Positions 10,165 to 21,809 of a stretch of DNA of 64,000 nt are shown here, one piece after another. The notes beneath the pieces are model-generated. The model was not told the DNA's origin. It saw only the letters and a list, made by a program, of their open reading frames with translations, and searched no databases. Each line of letters opens with the position of its first letter. The stretch's first letter is position 1. The stretch is from Nilaparvata lugens (lineage: Eukaryota > Arthropoda > Insecta > Hemiptera > Delphacidae): assembly GCF_014356525.2 (NCBI RefSeq), contig NC_052511.1:29463960-29527959 (forward strand). The letters run 5' to 3'. The position numbers and the translations under genes were made by a program.

Positions 10165-10804
10165 ATAATTAGAAGAAACAGGGGTTTCAGATCCGGCAAG
10201 AAGCGAGTGCCGAGATATGCTATTGAGATAATCTCTGCCAACAACTCATTTGCAAATTCTTGCAGGACACAATTTCATAATTAGAAGAAACAGGGGTTTC
10301 AGATCCGGCAAGAAGCGAGTGCTGAGATATGCTATTGAGATAATCTCTGCCAACAACTCATTTGCAAATTCTTGCAGGACACAATTTCATAATTAGAAGA
10401 AACAGGGGTTTCAGATCCGGCAGGAAGCGAGTGCCGAGATATGCTATTGAGATAATCTCTGCCAACAACTCATTTGCAAATTCTTGCAGGACACAATTTC
10501 ATAATTAGAAGAAACAGGGGTTTCAGATCCGGCAAGAAGCGAGTGCCGAGATATGCTATTGAGATAATCTCTGCCAACAACTCATTTGCAAATTCTTGCA
10601 GGACACAATTTCATAATTAGAAGAAACAGGGGTTTCAGATCCGGCAAGAAGCGAGTGCCGAGATATGCTATTGAGATAATCTCTGCCAACAACTCATTTG
10701 CAAATTCTTGCAGGACAGAATGCCTTACTACTTTTTCAATACCCACAATAGTTAGCAACAGCGACATCGTAAAAAATCGAGAAAATCTAAAACTTAAAGA
10801 GTGA
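10165..10804 (+). repeat. Five tandem copies of a 112-bp unit within a coding tail
   Basis: Units begin at 10165, 10277, 10389, 10501 and 10613 and are nearly identical (single changes such as GTGCTGAG in unit 2 and GGCAGGAAG in unit 3). The first unit is in frame with the preceding transposase tail via a one-base shift (...IELQDIIRRNRGF), and the last continues to a stop near 10803 (TECLTTFSIPTIV...), showing that the original sequence had one copy. Because 112 is not a multiple of three, each repeat changes frame, so the array destroys the ORF. There are no spacers, which rules out a CRISPR. Confidence 0.9.
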
Positions 10805-11640
10805 AGAGTCAGATGGAATTGATGGAAGAGTCAGATGCTCAAATGGAAAATTCTGTATTTGATCAAACCAGCCGCACAATCAACTCCGAAAGTGAAAAGT
10901 CAACTCCATTCTCAGAGATCAATATAACTCTCCATGATCAATATAAAAATATAAAACATCAAACAAAAAAGTGAGATGATGGAAGAGCTAGTTGCCCAGA
11001 TTGAAACTCCAACTTTTGATTCCAAGCCCGCTGCACAGTCAACTCCAATACATTCTCAAGAAGACTCTGATATTGACTCAATTGCCTCAATTTTGTTGGT
11101 GATACGTTCAACAGTAACTTCAAACACAACAATAACTTCAAAATTCTAGGAAAATCTATTTACCCGAATGATTTAGATTGCTTAATTGACTCAGGAAATG
11201 ATGCTCAGTCATTGTACTTGAATGAGGATGTGATCTCAACTTATTTAACAGTAATAAATTACAAAGAAAATGAACTGTAGACTAAATATTGAAACATGTG
11301 AGGCCATTTTGAATTATCCCGATAATTTGGAATTCTCATTCCAGTGTGCTTTCCGGTTTTTTATAAAAAGGAACACACCATCTGTTGACATCATAGTTCC
11401 TGTAGTACATCGTTCCTACTGCACCACAATCATCATATTAATGAAGCAGAACTTGTCCTAGAAGGCTGTGCTCAACAATCAAAATTGAATTTCCTATTCA
11501 ATCTGTACGACAATACAGAAGTTTTTCTGAGTGAAGAACTAAGAGCAAGTCATTTTATAGTTGCTCCAGAAAAAAATCCAAAATACTCTGCGGTCTGTAT
11601 TGTTGCTTATTTCTTGAAGTACTTCTGACTCATTCTCTAG
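10805..11640 (+). other. Unidentified decayed coding-like region
   Basis: Short open pieces include LDCLIDSGNDAQSLYLNED near 11180-11235, faintly like a retropepsin active site (LIDSG), and 11270-11461. Several stops intervene. I cannot name the element; it may be the downstream end of the preceding transposon or a separate retroelement scrap. Confidence 0.25.
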
Positions 11641-11734
11641 ACTGTAAACGTTATCACAACTCGAAATTTCAATGGATTTGTATAGAGCCAGGGAGCAATT
11701 TCTACAAGGTGATCTTATGATTGATTATAGATAG

Positions 11735-12345
11735 CCCAGTCAATGAAGGTCCAAAAAAGCAATTTCGATCCAAAAATTAAATGAAAGCTGAATTTCTCAC
11801 CATCGATAGAACCCTCCCAGAGGGTCATTCTCCCAAAAGTTCCAAGAAATCCCCCTGGAGCTTTCACCCCCAGCCCCCTAAAACATGAAAAATGCAGGTA
11901 ATCACGGAAATCAAATATCTCTGTAACCATTGTTCGGAAAGAGTTCTATTATATTTCATTCGATTCGTTATAATAATGTACTACAATACTTGTACTTTTC
12001 ATTTTCCCAATAAAACTAACAGTTTTCTTGATAAAATAATATGTATGTAGAAATTTAGAGGGGTTGCAATTTGATTTTTTTGTTTTCTCCTATTAACTCC
12101 AAAGCAAGTGATTTAAAAGAAAAATGAGCCAAATAATTAATGTAGCCACTTCCATTGCAAATCCATTGATGTATATTGCTACGCCATGGAAGGGGAAACA
12201 GCCGACGCGGTACAGCGCGGCTGACTCTCTTTGCCATAGTAAACAGTAAACATGAAATCAATTATCTCTGTAACCATTAATCGGAAAAAATCTATCATAT
12301 GTCATTCGATTCGTTACATTATTGACTACAATAGTAGTCAATATT
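11735..12345 (+). repeat. Dispersed repeat family R, copy 1
   Basis: Begins CCCAGTCAATGAAGGTCC, as at 48083. Shared blocks include CTCCCAGAGGGTCATTCTC, TATCTCTGTAACCATT, a TAATGTAGCCACTT block and GAAACAGCCGACGCGG. Near 12258 the TATCTCTGTAACC block restarts, so the family contains an internal tandem unit of about 365 bp. No coding potential or terminal inverted repeat was seen, so it is an unclassified interspersed repeat. Confidence 0.75.
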
Positions 12346-12419
12346 AAAATTAATTGTAGAGATTTTCATGCTCAATCTTTTCCATTGGAAGTTTTGTGTT
12401 TAAATTGTATCTGAAGCCT

Positions 12420-12785
12420 GATAATTGGAAATCTAAAATCAAACTTTGCATAGATGGGGCGGAGGTCCTGAAATTTTTACAGATATGAGACTTGTGGCAG
12501 TTGATAGAGCTTATCAATGACTATTTCTGGTATAAATTTAATCAAAATCGTTGGAGCAGTTTTCGAGAAAATCGCGAAAAACCCTGTTTTTGACAACATT
12601 TTCGCCAATTTAGCCGTCATCTTGAATTGCATTTGATCGAAATTGTTCGTGTCGGATCCTCATATTGTAAGGACCTTAAGTTCCAAATTTCAAGTCATTC
12701 CGTTAATTGGGAGATGATATATCATGTACACAGACGCACGTACACTCATAAACACACACACAAACACACACACACACACTGTAAA
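12420..12785 (-). repeat. Planthopper-type interspersed repeat, reverse orientation, with CA microsatellite
   Basis: Reverse-complement relative of 23640-24330: shared features are the TTTTCTCGAAAACGGCTC type block, the CTATCAACTG block, GGATCC..GACA, ACTTAAGGTCCTTA and a TG/CA microsatellite (CA-rich 12752-12780). I recall this family as abundant in planthopper scaffolds, but that recollection was not checked. Confidence 0.65.
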
Positions 12786-12839
12786 GTCGTGCTTCTGATA
12801 TTTGCAAGAGCAGTTGCTAAAGTCCCTAATTTGCGAATA

Positions 12840-14751
12840 AATTCACAAATGATTAAGGCCGTCCGGCTCGCAAAATTGCTGGGTTCAAACCTCAATAAGT
12901 ACCGATCAGAACAGAAACTTGGAAGAAGGTAATGTAAATGTAGAACATGAAAAACTAATATCAAGAAAAAGAACGGCAAACCCTGAACTCTGGCAAAGAA
13001 ATGTAAGAAAAAAGGCCTGATTATTAGGTGAATCCTACATTACAGCTAAAGGGAAGGTTATGCCTCAAAAATGTTTTTCACCTATTGAAAACTGTAATTG
13101 TAGATATAAGTGTCATATAAATATTCCTAAAGAGCAACAGGAACATCTATTCAATGAGTACTACGAATTTGGTGAAGATTGACATCAAAAGGCGTTTCTT
13201 TCTTCTTTAGTAGTTGAAAATCCTGTTTCAAGAAAAAGGAAGAGAAACCCTGAAGAAACAGGCCGAGAAAAAAATAAATCAAGAGTGTACTATTCTCCAG
13301 ATGGAAACAAGGAAAAACATCGAGTTTGTTTGAAGTTCTTTTGCACAGTTTTGCAATTTAGTTTCCAGATTATTGATCTAGCATGAAGAAATCCTCATCA
13401 AGTGGAGTTTACTGTGGAACAGATGGTAGGAAGGGTAGGCCAGCTCCTAATGCAACCAAACCTGAGGTAGTGTGTCAAGTGAAGAAGCACATAGATACTT
13501 TTCCAAGAAGAGAGGCTCATTACTGTCGTAAGAATTCAAAAAAGTTATACCTAGCACCAGAGTTAAATGTGATGGAACTTTACAGACTTTACATCAGTGA
13601 TTTCTGCCGAAAAGAATGTATTGAAAAGCCAGTGACAGAACAAGAAGTATATCGCTCCATTTCTCCAGTGCTCTAAATGCAACAAATATAAAAATTCTGT
13701 CAATAGAGAAGATTTAGAAGAAGAGTACCAATCACACATGCTTCTCAATAAACAAGCAATGGACATGAAAAATGAGGAAATGAAATGCAATGAGAAAGAT
13801 AGGGTGACAGCTACATTTGATCTTCAAGCAGTATTATCTGTTCCCTTTGCGGGTGATGCACAGATTTATTATAAAAGAAAGCTATCAGTTTATAACTTTA
13901 CAATTTACGATTCTAGAGGTGAAGGTTTCTGCTATGTTTGGGACGAATGCAATGGTATGAAGGGCTTAAGTGAAATTAGTACTGGATTAATTACATACAT
14001 GACTAATCTTCCAAAAGAAATCAAACATTTCACAACATTTTCCGACTCTTGTGGTGGCCAGAATCATAATCAATTCATTGCTTCAGGAATTATGTATGTT
14101 GTAAACAAGACACACATGGAGACTGTAGACTTGAAGTTCATGGAACCTGGTCACTCGTACTTAGAGGCCGACTTAATGCATTCCACAAACTGTGAATTGA
14201 CTGAAGCTCAAGTGGTTCAGGGGTTTCAGAAATCAAACCCTTTTGAAATTCTATACAAGTATGAACTGAACAAGGAAATAGAATTTATGACTCTTGATGT
14301 ACGTATGAATTTTGAAACGCCATTCATTTGGGAACAACAAATTCTAAGTCAGAAATACACTGAGCCTATTCCGGTTTCCAGCGCCAAGAAAAAAGATTTA
14401 ATGTACCTACTGAAAGCAGGTGTTATCCCAGAAGTGTACATGCATTTCGTCATTGGAATTCCTAGTTCGGGATTGGCAAAAGATATTGTACCTTATGTCA
14501 TAGAGGAAGAAGAAGCAATCGAGTATCTCACTGAAGCAACTGAAGAGAAAGACAAGTTAAAGGCAAGAAACAGGAGAAATAAGGACAAGAAGAAGGAGAA
14601 AAGGAAAAAGGAATTGAGTATGTCAATGAAGCAACTAACAAGCAAGAAGGAAGACAAAGTAAAAGACAAGTTAATGGCAAGAAATCAGAAAAAGAAGGGG
14701 AAAAGGAAGAAGGAATCGAGTATCTCAGTCAAGCAACTAGTAAGAAAATAG
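12840..14751 (+). pseudogene. DDE-like transposon ORF with SDSCGGQN signature (DUF7869-like), broken
   Basis: The longest open part (13738-14751, 337 aa) contains TATFDLQAVL, VYNFTIYDSRGEGFCYVWDE, TTFSDSCGGQNHNQFI and EPGHSYLEADLMHST. This is a pattern found in many insect and other animal transposon-derived ORFs annotated, to my memory, as DUF7869, an RNase H-like DDE-type domain. Upstream pieces fit the same protein: NPELWQRNVRKK near 12975, GESYITAKGKVMPQK near 13030 with a Cys-rich CNCRYKCH, and 13383-13676. Stops near 12928, 13018, 13181, 13380 and 13673 break it. Flanking inverted repeats were not found. Role is inferred as a transposase; the specific superfamily is uncertain. Confidence 0.6.
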
Positions 14752-15235
14752 GAACATGCAGAGAAAGAGAAGTTAAAGACAACAAACCAGAAAAAGGACT
14801 AAAAAAGTGATAAAAAAGCGAGAAATAAAGAAAACGATCAAAATGAGTAATTAAGAAAAACCTCTTCAAAACACTTCATTTGTACTGCTTTGAAGAGTAA
14901 AACAAAATGAAATCAAATCACCCTAGGGTGCTCGAAGTACAGCACTGCTGAATAAACCCCAGAGACCTTGATCAATGGAAGTGGAAGACCAGTTTATGAA
15001 AGTACTTTCTGAACTGTAGGCCTGCTTAGGAGGAAAGGAACAAGAAATTGACTACCTCAATCAAGCGATGAATAAAAAGGAGAAAAAGGAATTGAATATC
15101 AATCAATCATGCAAGAAACCAGAAAAAAAGAGAAAAAAGGAGTAGAATGAATCAAGTATCAATCAACCAAGGCAAGAAACCAGAAAAAGAAGAAGAAAAA
15201 AAGAAGAATGGATCGAGTATCAGTCAAGATAGGTA
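14500..15235 (+). repeat. Degenerate Lys-rich coding repeat
   Basis: The C-terminal tail of the preceding ORF is built from imperfect units reading KDKLKARNRRNKDKKKEKRKK then SMSMKQL. The same DNA motif (AAGAAACCAGAAAAA...GAATCGAGTATCAGTCAA) continues out of frame past the stop to about 15235. The array therefore expanded beyond the coding end or the ORF was shortened. Confidence 0.6.
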
Positions 15236-15448
15236 CTGAAGGCTACTTAACTTTACATTAGGCACCACCTTATTTAAATCGATGTAATAAGTTATATTAT
15301 TTGTTTTTGCTTTGATTTCTAATGGTTGGAAGTATTTTTATTATTTAAAATGTTGCAAAAATAAAAGAATAGTCTACCTGACAATAATTATTATACCTGT
15401 TGTTGATTTTTTTATCCCCTAATAAATCATCTGTAGTGCCAGTTTTTA

Positions 15449-15580
15449 TTTTGCACACTTGTAGCATGTCCGATATACTATAAGTGTGCACATCTGAATA
15501 GCCGAGACATGGACATGCTACAAGTGTGCAAAACAGATTTTCTTGTTCAGATGTGCATAAATATAGTATGTCATACATGG
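15449..15580. repeat. Nested inverted repeats
   Basis: TTTTGCACACTTGTAGCATG at 15449-15468 is matched by its complement CATGCTACAAGTGTGCAAAA at 15514-15533, and GCACATCTGAA at 15488-15498 pairs with TTCAGATGTGC at 15546-15556. Together they could fold into alternative stem-loops. Intergenic sequence on either side (15236-15448, 15581-15970) shows no gene. Confidence 0.65.
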
Positions 15581-15971
15581 TTTGATTTACAATTTATCTG
15601 TTAAAATATGGCTTAAATAAAGTTCAATCTATTTATTAAGATGTATTCCCTATGAATGTGGCCAACGAATTTATACCATTCAAACATTTAAACAGTTTTA
15701 GTTGAAGTTTCCCCCAAAGTACAAACGTTGTTTTTGCATTTCCCAAAAGTTTATGAAAATGGACATACAATGGTTGTGTTTATAACCGACAATATAGAGT
15801 GAATATAGAGTTTCACCAACTGATGTGCTTGCAAATAGCCTGATAAAAAATTTGTATGACAGAAGACGCAATCATTGGATGGAAGCTATGCAGTCTTGAT
15901 TTCACTCACTCCAGCAGAAAATAATAGTTTTACTCCGAAAACTGAGTGGATACACAAGATCCATAAAAAGA

Positions 15972-16400
15972 GTGGATGTGACTACTGATCAAATAGCTGA
16001 CATCTTCCAGGAAAATGGTAATTCAGGTGTGCTGAAAGCTCAAATGAAGTGGAAACTACAGGGAGAGCTGGAAAACTGCATTAAACAATCTCTTTTGGCT
16101 GAAATGTTAAGTTCTGTAGAGATTATAGCTGCCATTAAAATAATGAAAGGCAATAGAGCAGCAAGTGTTGATGGATTTCTGCCTGAGTTTATCAAGAATT
16201 CAGGCCCAAAAGCTATGATATGGCTCTCAAATTATTATTTCGAAGTAATGGTTAGAGCCGCGCTCCCCAAATCCTAGAAACAAATAAAGGTTATAGCAGT
16301 ATTGAAGCCAGGAAACGATGAAAGAGACCCGAAAAGCTATAGACCAATAGCTCTGTTGTCAGTTGTGTACAAGAGTCGAGAGCAGAATGGATGAATGTTT
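15972..16400 (+). pseudogene. LINE reverse transcriptase fragment
   Basis: Residues such as MKGNRAASVDGFLPEFIK followed, past a stop at 16275, by LKPGNDERDPKSYRPIALL match the N-terminal part of the RT domain of R1/Jockey-like non-LTR elements. Catalytic motifs are missing. It is a short, dead piece on the plus strand. Confidence 0.7.
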
Positions 16401-16974
16401 GCCAGAGGACAGGTTGGTTTCAGGGAGGGTAGGAGTTGTGAGGAATAATTTGCAAGCTAGAAGAAAAATTCAAGTTGCTATAAATTGAGGAAACCAAGTA
16501 CAATGACATGGTATTTTAAAGAATTCTAAGATTTTAATTTGCAAGTACTGCAACGACTCACCGCCTGTTTGAAAAAATCCTGTGACACTACTTGTCCATT
16601 CAGAACATCTCCCTTTTGTGCCTTTACTGACATTTACTCCCAATCTACCTCTATTTCTAATGGCAGCTACACTGAAAATATTCTATTGCAATTGATAATG
16701 AAGAACTGTATCTGGTAGCTTTCTCTAGTATTTGTTGAAATAAAATTGCATTATCAGTTTCAGCAATTCAGTTACTAGGTTTGACTAGTTTATCTTTCCC
16801 TTCTTAGTAAAATTCACTTCAAAATTCAACAGATGTTGATGTAGTTCACTCACTAAATAAATAACCCCACCATTTCTGCAACCATGGGCAGAAAACAATT
16901 CATTGGTTCTTCTCATTCATTTTTTGATCACAGTCCTTCGATGATCCATTAGTCAATGATCTGGAGCACACTCC

Positions 16975-17310
16975 ATTCATATTTTTGGCATCCCGGAGAG
17001 CGATAAAGAAGACACAGACCTGCTGGCACTTGATGTCTTCAACAGGAAGCTGAACGTGCCCGTGACTCTGGCGGATGTCAAACGCTCGCATTGAGTTGGA
17101 AGGCATCAACCACTTCAACAAGGGCAAGCGAAGCCGAAGGATCGCCCCATCATCATTGGTCTATGCAGCTACAGGACCAGGAACATGATCTTTGAAGCAA
17201 AGAGGAAGCTGAAGGGTTCTGGCGTCACAATTCGCGAGGATCTGACTACTGAGTGTCTCAAGATGCTCAATGCTGCGGCCAACCGTCATGGGCACAGGAA
17301 TGTCTAGTCA
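16975..17310 (+). pseudogene. LINE ORF1 fragment
   Basis: The translation contains HIFGIPESDKEDTDLLALDVF and, in another frame, RPIIIGLCSYRTRNMIFEAK, KLKGSGVTIREDLTTECL and a stop at 17309. This is the RRM-like plus C-terminal arrangement of many ORF1 nucleic-acid-binding proteins. A stop and a shift near 17095-17130 break it. An AAG microsatellite follows at 17325-17352. Confidence 0.65.
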
Positions 17311-17671
17311 TCTGATGGAAGGATAAGAAGAAGAAGAAGAAGAAGAAGAAAAAAATGCTTTATTGATAATTTTTCTCTATAATAAATTCTCAAATCTACA
17401 TTCCATAATTCAACTGCTATACTCAAGAGGGTACTAGGAAAATTGCTTAATTACATCACTTGCGAAGATCAGTTCCATTTTAATTCATAATTTTGAAAAT
17501 GCTGAATTTCAAATGAATTGGATCATTAACATACATTATGGGTATAGATGTAATCTCTTCCACACTAGGTGAACATAAACGATAACATCTACTATTGTCA
17601 CAGCTTGAGCAATGGAAGCCAATGTGTAAAGAATTATTAATAGAACAGAAAGATAGGTAGTCTGTTCATCT

Positions 17672-18080
17672 CTATATCTATAAAAGGCTGAGCCTCAACA
17701 GACTGAAATCACACCACAGCCCAAACTACTGAGCCTAAAAACTTGAAATTTTGCACAATTGTTTATGGTAGCCTCAAAACATCCACTAAGAAAGGATTTT
17801 CAGAAATTTGCCCCCCTGAGGGAGCTGGGTCCCCCCAAAAATGTTGTACTTTTTAACCACTCATTCCAAAGTAAAGTCATGAAGAACTTTCTTGTTCAGC
17901 TACGAAAAATAATTAGATTTATGCAGAAAAATTCTGAACAGGAGCACAGGGGAATTCAGGAGAGGGCTTTTTTCGAAAATGTTTATGTAAAATCACACTA
18001 CAGCTAAAACTGATTGGCCTACATACTTAAACTTTGCACAAATATTCTTCAAACATGCTAGACGCACACTAAGAAAGGAT
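17672..18080. repeat. Dispersed repeat with two related units
   Basis: 17705-17800 and 17995-18090 share ATCACACYACAGC, a TTGCACAAxT block and CACTAAGAAAGGATTTT, about 290 bp apart. It starts TATATCTATAAAAGGC, like the Helitron-like repeats further on. A related layout appears at 36000-36190. Confidence 0.5.
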
Positions 18081-18089
18081 TTTGCCTCT

Positions 18090-19690
18090 AAGGATTTCAA
18101 AGGATGAAAAAGGATCCTATTAAGTAAGGTTATGAACATAGTGAGGTGAACGCCATATGAAACTGAGATAATTGACACGTGATATTCTAACATATGTTGT
18201 AATCATTGGAAAGCTTGAAATAATCTTATCAATCAGCTGATCGAATTGATTTTTCGTAAATCGAGAGTGCAAGCTTATTGCCATGTGTGTGTTCTATTGT
18301 TGTATTCTTGGCCAGTTCGGTTTGCACCTTCTATCAGCTGTATATCTGGTCTCATTGTAACAATATTCATTGTTCCAATTGTGGATGATGAGGATTATGC
18401 AAATTATCATGAGAAGTCAGTCTGTTATAACAGTTTGTTTCACTAGTTTGCTTTTCTGCATTGTGTTGTGTCAACTCTGTAAGTGTGTGCATAGAAGTTA
18501 TGGTACTAAGAAAATCAACGATTTTCCTGGAGCATCAGTCTGGTTCATGACCTTGTAAGGCAAGGAATTTGTGTCCGATTTATTATCAATCATGCTTTAT
18601 TTGGTTAGGAATTTGGAAAATAGCTGTCGCTTGGTGGGAGAATGTATCTTAAATTGTAGTTGTACCGTTCCTTTCTATTGGTGGAAATTATGATGAATAA
18701 TATCAATAAAATAGTAACTGCCAATCACAGTTAAGGTTGGTTAGGTTCCTATCTAGTGAGGCCGTACACAGCTGTCCTCGACAAGGCAAGCGTACAGTGG
18801 CCTCACTCAGCGTCTGTCCTCTGTTGTAAGCAGTACAAAATGAAGTCACAGTATTTTGTGTTAATCAAGGCTTTTATGCCAGCTTTAGGCTTGGTAGTAT
18901 TTGGCTCTGGAACCTTCTGTTCCAGTAGCATATTTAGTTTTTCCGCCTCAGTAAATGCTTTAATTAAGAAGAGAGGATATAAAATTGTCACCTTACAATG
19001 GAAATTTTCTCCCTATTACCGCTACTAAGGTACGTCATAGATTTATAATATAATTAAGGAAGTATTGTATTTAAGTATAATAATTGAGAATGGTCCTTTT
19101 GATTCTCATGTGTAATGGAAGGTGGTATTTGTATATTCAAACTGATAAATGTTGGAAGAAAATGAACAGTATATGTTTTGTAGAAATTTAGAGTACCTAT
19201 TAGAAGGAATTGAGATTTTTTTTATTTTAAATTATTTTTGAAGAGGAGGCTATTAACCTAAATTTAAATGACAGTATTTTGTGTTATAGATTTTATTTGT
19301 TTTGTTGATTCTAATAAAAAGCTTTCTTGATTACTTAGGAAACACCTATCATGTAATTTATTTTTTTAAAATTACACTCTATATGTAATTTATGTAAGAG
19401 AACAGACTGAAAAAACTAACAACAATACTCGAAAGACCTTATTATGAAGTAATTCAATCAACTTGTGAATTATGTATTATGGAATACTATGTACTCATCT
19501 CTTTGTATAAAGGGCATGACCCTGATTACAAATAAATTCTTTTCTATTAAATCAAGATATTGAAGTAGGTAATGTCTATTTGTGTTTTAAAGTAATAAGT
19601 ATTGATTTGAGTTTTATATAAAAAAACCTAAAGTAGGTTGTCTTTATGATATAACTGAAGTTGAGTTAATTTGTATTATCCTAGTTTATT
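18090..19690. other. No recognisable gene
   Basis: Short open frames (18246-18446, 18756-19028) have no recognisable domain. A 9-bp perfect inverted repeat AGTGAGGCC/GGCCTCACT spans 18755-18807. 19470-19550 (AAAGGGCATGACCCTG, AATAAATTC) resembles the 3' end of a LINE, with low certainty. Confidence 0.4.
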
Positions 19691-19708
19691 TTTTTATTCT
19701 AACAGCAG

Positions 19709-19880
19709 TCAAAGTACGGGTCCATCAATGTATGGGTCCATGAATGTCTCGTGAACATGTGTCTTTAAGCCGCTGAGATGCCTCTGTATCGATGGCAGTC
19801 CTAGAAGCTTGGGGTATGCTGTCTCCTGTCTATCTGGACGTGTGTAGAGCTCAATCACCGAGCCTAGATTCAAATTGAAG
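19709..19880 (-). other. Candidate coding exon, unidentified
   Basis: On the minus strand a 63-codon frame includes GSVIELYTRPDRQETAYPKL and HVHETFMDPYIDGPVL, ending TGA at 19709. An acceptor-like TTTGAATCTAG precedes the GSVIEL part. The peptide looks protein-like rather than random, but I do not recognise it, and no neighbouring exon was found. It may equally belong to an old mobile element. Confidence 0.25.
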
Positions 19881-19909
19881 AAACAGCTTTGAGGTAACAA
19901 TTTTTTCCA

Positions 19910-20880
19910 AATTAAAGTAACGTCCCAGGAACTCCGGATGTGGCAGAATGGGTTTTAGTGACTATAGGCTTTTAAAAAAAGGGAGGGTAAAACGTGAACC
20001 ATTTAATCAATTAAAACGTGCTGAATTGAATCCTTTTTGTGTTAAATCGTAAATTTGAGAAGTGAAAATTTGGGGATGGATAAAATAATTACAAATTTAA
20101 TTAATTTGGTTTGAGTAATAGATTTTCGGTTTTATCTTTACATTGAAATGTGAGGCCATATTTTCTCTGTAAGGATCCAGCTGGGAATTTCAGTTTTCTT
20201 TAAATTTATATTCTATAATCTATTAAACTACTAAGAGTTGAATTAGCCTATAAAATGTTTAAAGGTCCATAAATGTTTTGTAAATGATATTTCCATCTTA
20301 AAGTTGTGAAGAATCGAAGCTTCAAAAGGACCCTAACCCTTTTACTAAATTTGTTTTGATGACACATATTTTTTGAATAGTTTTCCAAGGTAGAATTCCG
20401 TGATGTGATTTTTTAGGAATATTTTGTCTTTGCTGCTTTCATAATAATTATAAAGGTACAGAATAGATATTATCAACATTCGATAGTATTTTGATAGTGT
20501 TTTAAAAGTTTCCAAGTGTGTTCTGAATGTTCTAAGAGTTTTCTGAATTTTATGCTGATCTTTCTTTTGAAATATTTATTGTTATTTATGATTAACTTCT
20601 GAGAAATATCTATGATAACTTTCAATTCTTCTTTCTGAAATTAGAGTCCTTTAAGCTTCTCATGATTCAATCTAAGATGTTTTCAATGTAAAGCAGACAG
20701 AGTAGGATCTATCGAATTGGCTATATCGGAGATAATTTTTTAAATTTAGTGATTCTATTTTCGGTTTCATGATGTAACTTCATTTTGTTTTATTAACTGT
20801 TGAATTTAACTGTAAGAGGTGACAATATATTTGATATCTTCTCTCTATTTCGTTGTCTCTCTTGTCATTTCTGGATTCCC
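19910..20880. other. No recognisable gene
   Basis: AT-rich sequence without long open frames, inverted repeats or recognised repeats. Confidence 0.5.
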
Positions 20881-20884
20881 ATTC

Positions 20885-21808
20885 TTTATTCTTTTATTTT
20901 TATTTATTTATTGATATACATATACATATAAAGGCTCACAGACAATACCATGAAGAGCCTTTTTTACACAATTAATAGATAACCATACTAAAGAATAACC
21001 ATAAAGAAAACTTAAAAGATGAAAAATATTATGGAAAAAATAAAGAAGAGAATAAGATAAAAAGTAAATCAAAAAATGAACTAATAATAAAAATTAATAA
21101 TAAAGACAAAGAAAACAAAAAGAGTTCCAGCCAGAGCTCATAACATTTCATGACTCAAACGAGCTACAAGATAAATTCATTTCACATTTTTTCTCAAAGA
21201 CATTAAATGAGTTCGAAAACGGATCTATATGTTCATTCAAAGTATTATATAATCTTAGACTTTTAATAAGAAACGAATTATAGTGATGAGTAGTTCTCAC
21301 AAAAGGGATGTTGAACAATATATTTTTTCTAGGCCTAGCATAAGGTACATTGAAATTCAATAAATTTATGAATGATGGAATATGAACTTTATGAATTAAA
21401 ATGTTGAATAATAGCAATAGAGCATTTACAGATCTGCGTAATTCTAGAGAGTGCACTTTAAATATCGATCTTAACTCACTAGTTGGAAAATTTAAGGGAA
21501 AAGCAATTAAATTTTTTTATGTATAAATGTCTCAGAATTCTAATTTGAATTTTTTCAATTTCATGAATGTCTGTCACATTATAAGGCCCCCAAACTACTG
21601 CAGCATATTCAAGTTTACTGGGAACTAGTGCATTGAATATTCTTAAACTAACATCACAATTAGTGAATGGTTTGGTATTGCGAAATATAAAACCCAGTAA
21701 TTTATTAGCACTACCTAGGGTATAGTTAATGTGGTTCTTGAAATCAAGCCTTGGGTCCATGATAACTCCAAGATGTCGGATGCTACTAGCACTAGGTATG
21801 TTTATCAA
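20885..21808 (-). mobile_element. 5'-truncated LINE: RT C-terminal part and 3' tail
   Basis: On the minus strand 21808-21479 encodes SSIRHLGVIMDPRLDFKNHI, SKLEYAAVVWGPY and IEKIQIRILRHLY, and 21456-21148 encodes TTHHYNSFLIKSLRLYNTL. Together these are the thumb and C-terminal region of a Jockey-like RT, split by a frameshift near 21460-21478. The downstream sequence ends in a short A-rich AATAAATAAATAAAAATAAAA tail around 20885-20910, the expected target-primed 3' end. The catalytic palm and the endonuclease are missing, consistent with 5' truncation during insertion. Confidence 0.8.
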
Positions 21809-21809
21809 G

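Noticed and set aside
10165..10717. Regular direct repeats suggesting a CRISPR array
   Set aside because: Units are contiguous 112-bp copies without spacers, derived from transposase coding sequence, in eukaryotic DNA.
16885..17130. Ribosomal-protein-like processed pseudogene, suggested by GC-rich codons
   Set aside because: The peptide matches the GIPES/RPIII pattern of LINE ORF1, not a ribosomal protein.
18756..19028. 90-codon frame with hydrophobic C-terminal half as a possible small secreted protein
   Set aside because: No domain, no convincing signal peptide, an overlapping open frame on the other strand, and it begins in a short inverted repeat.
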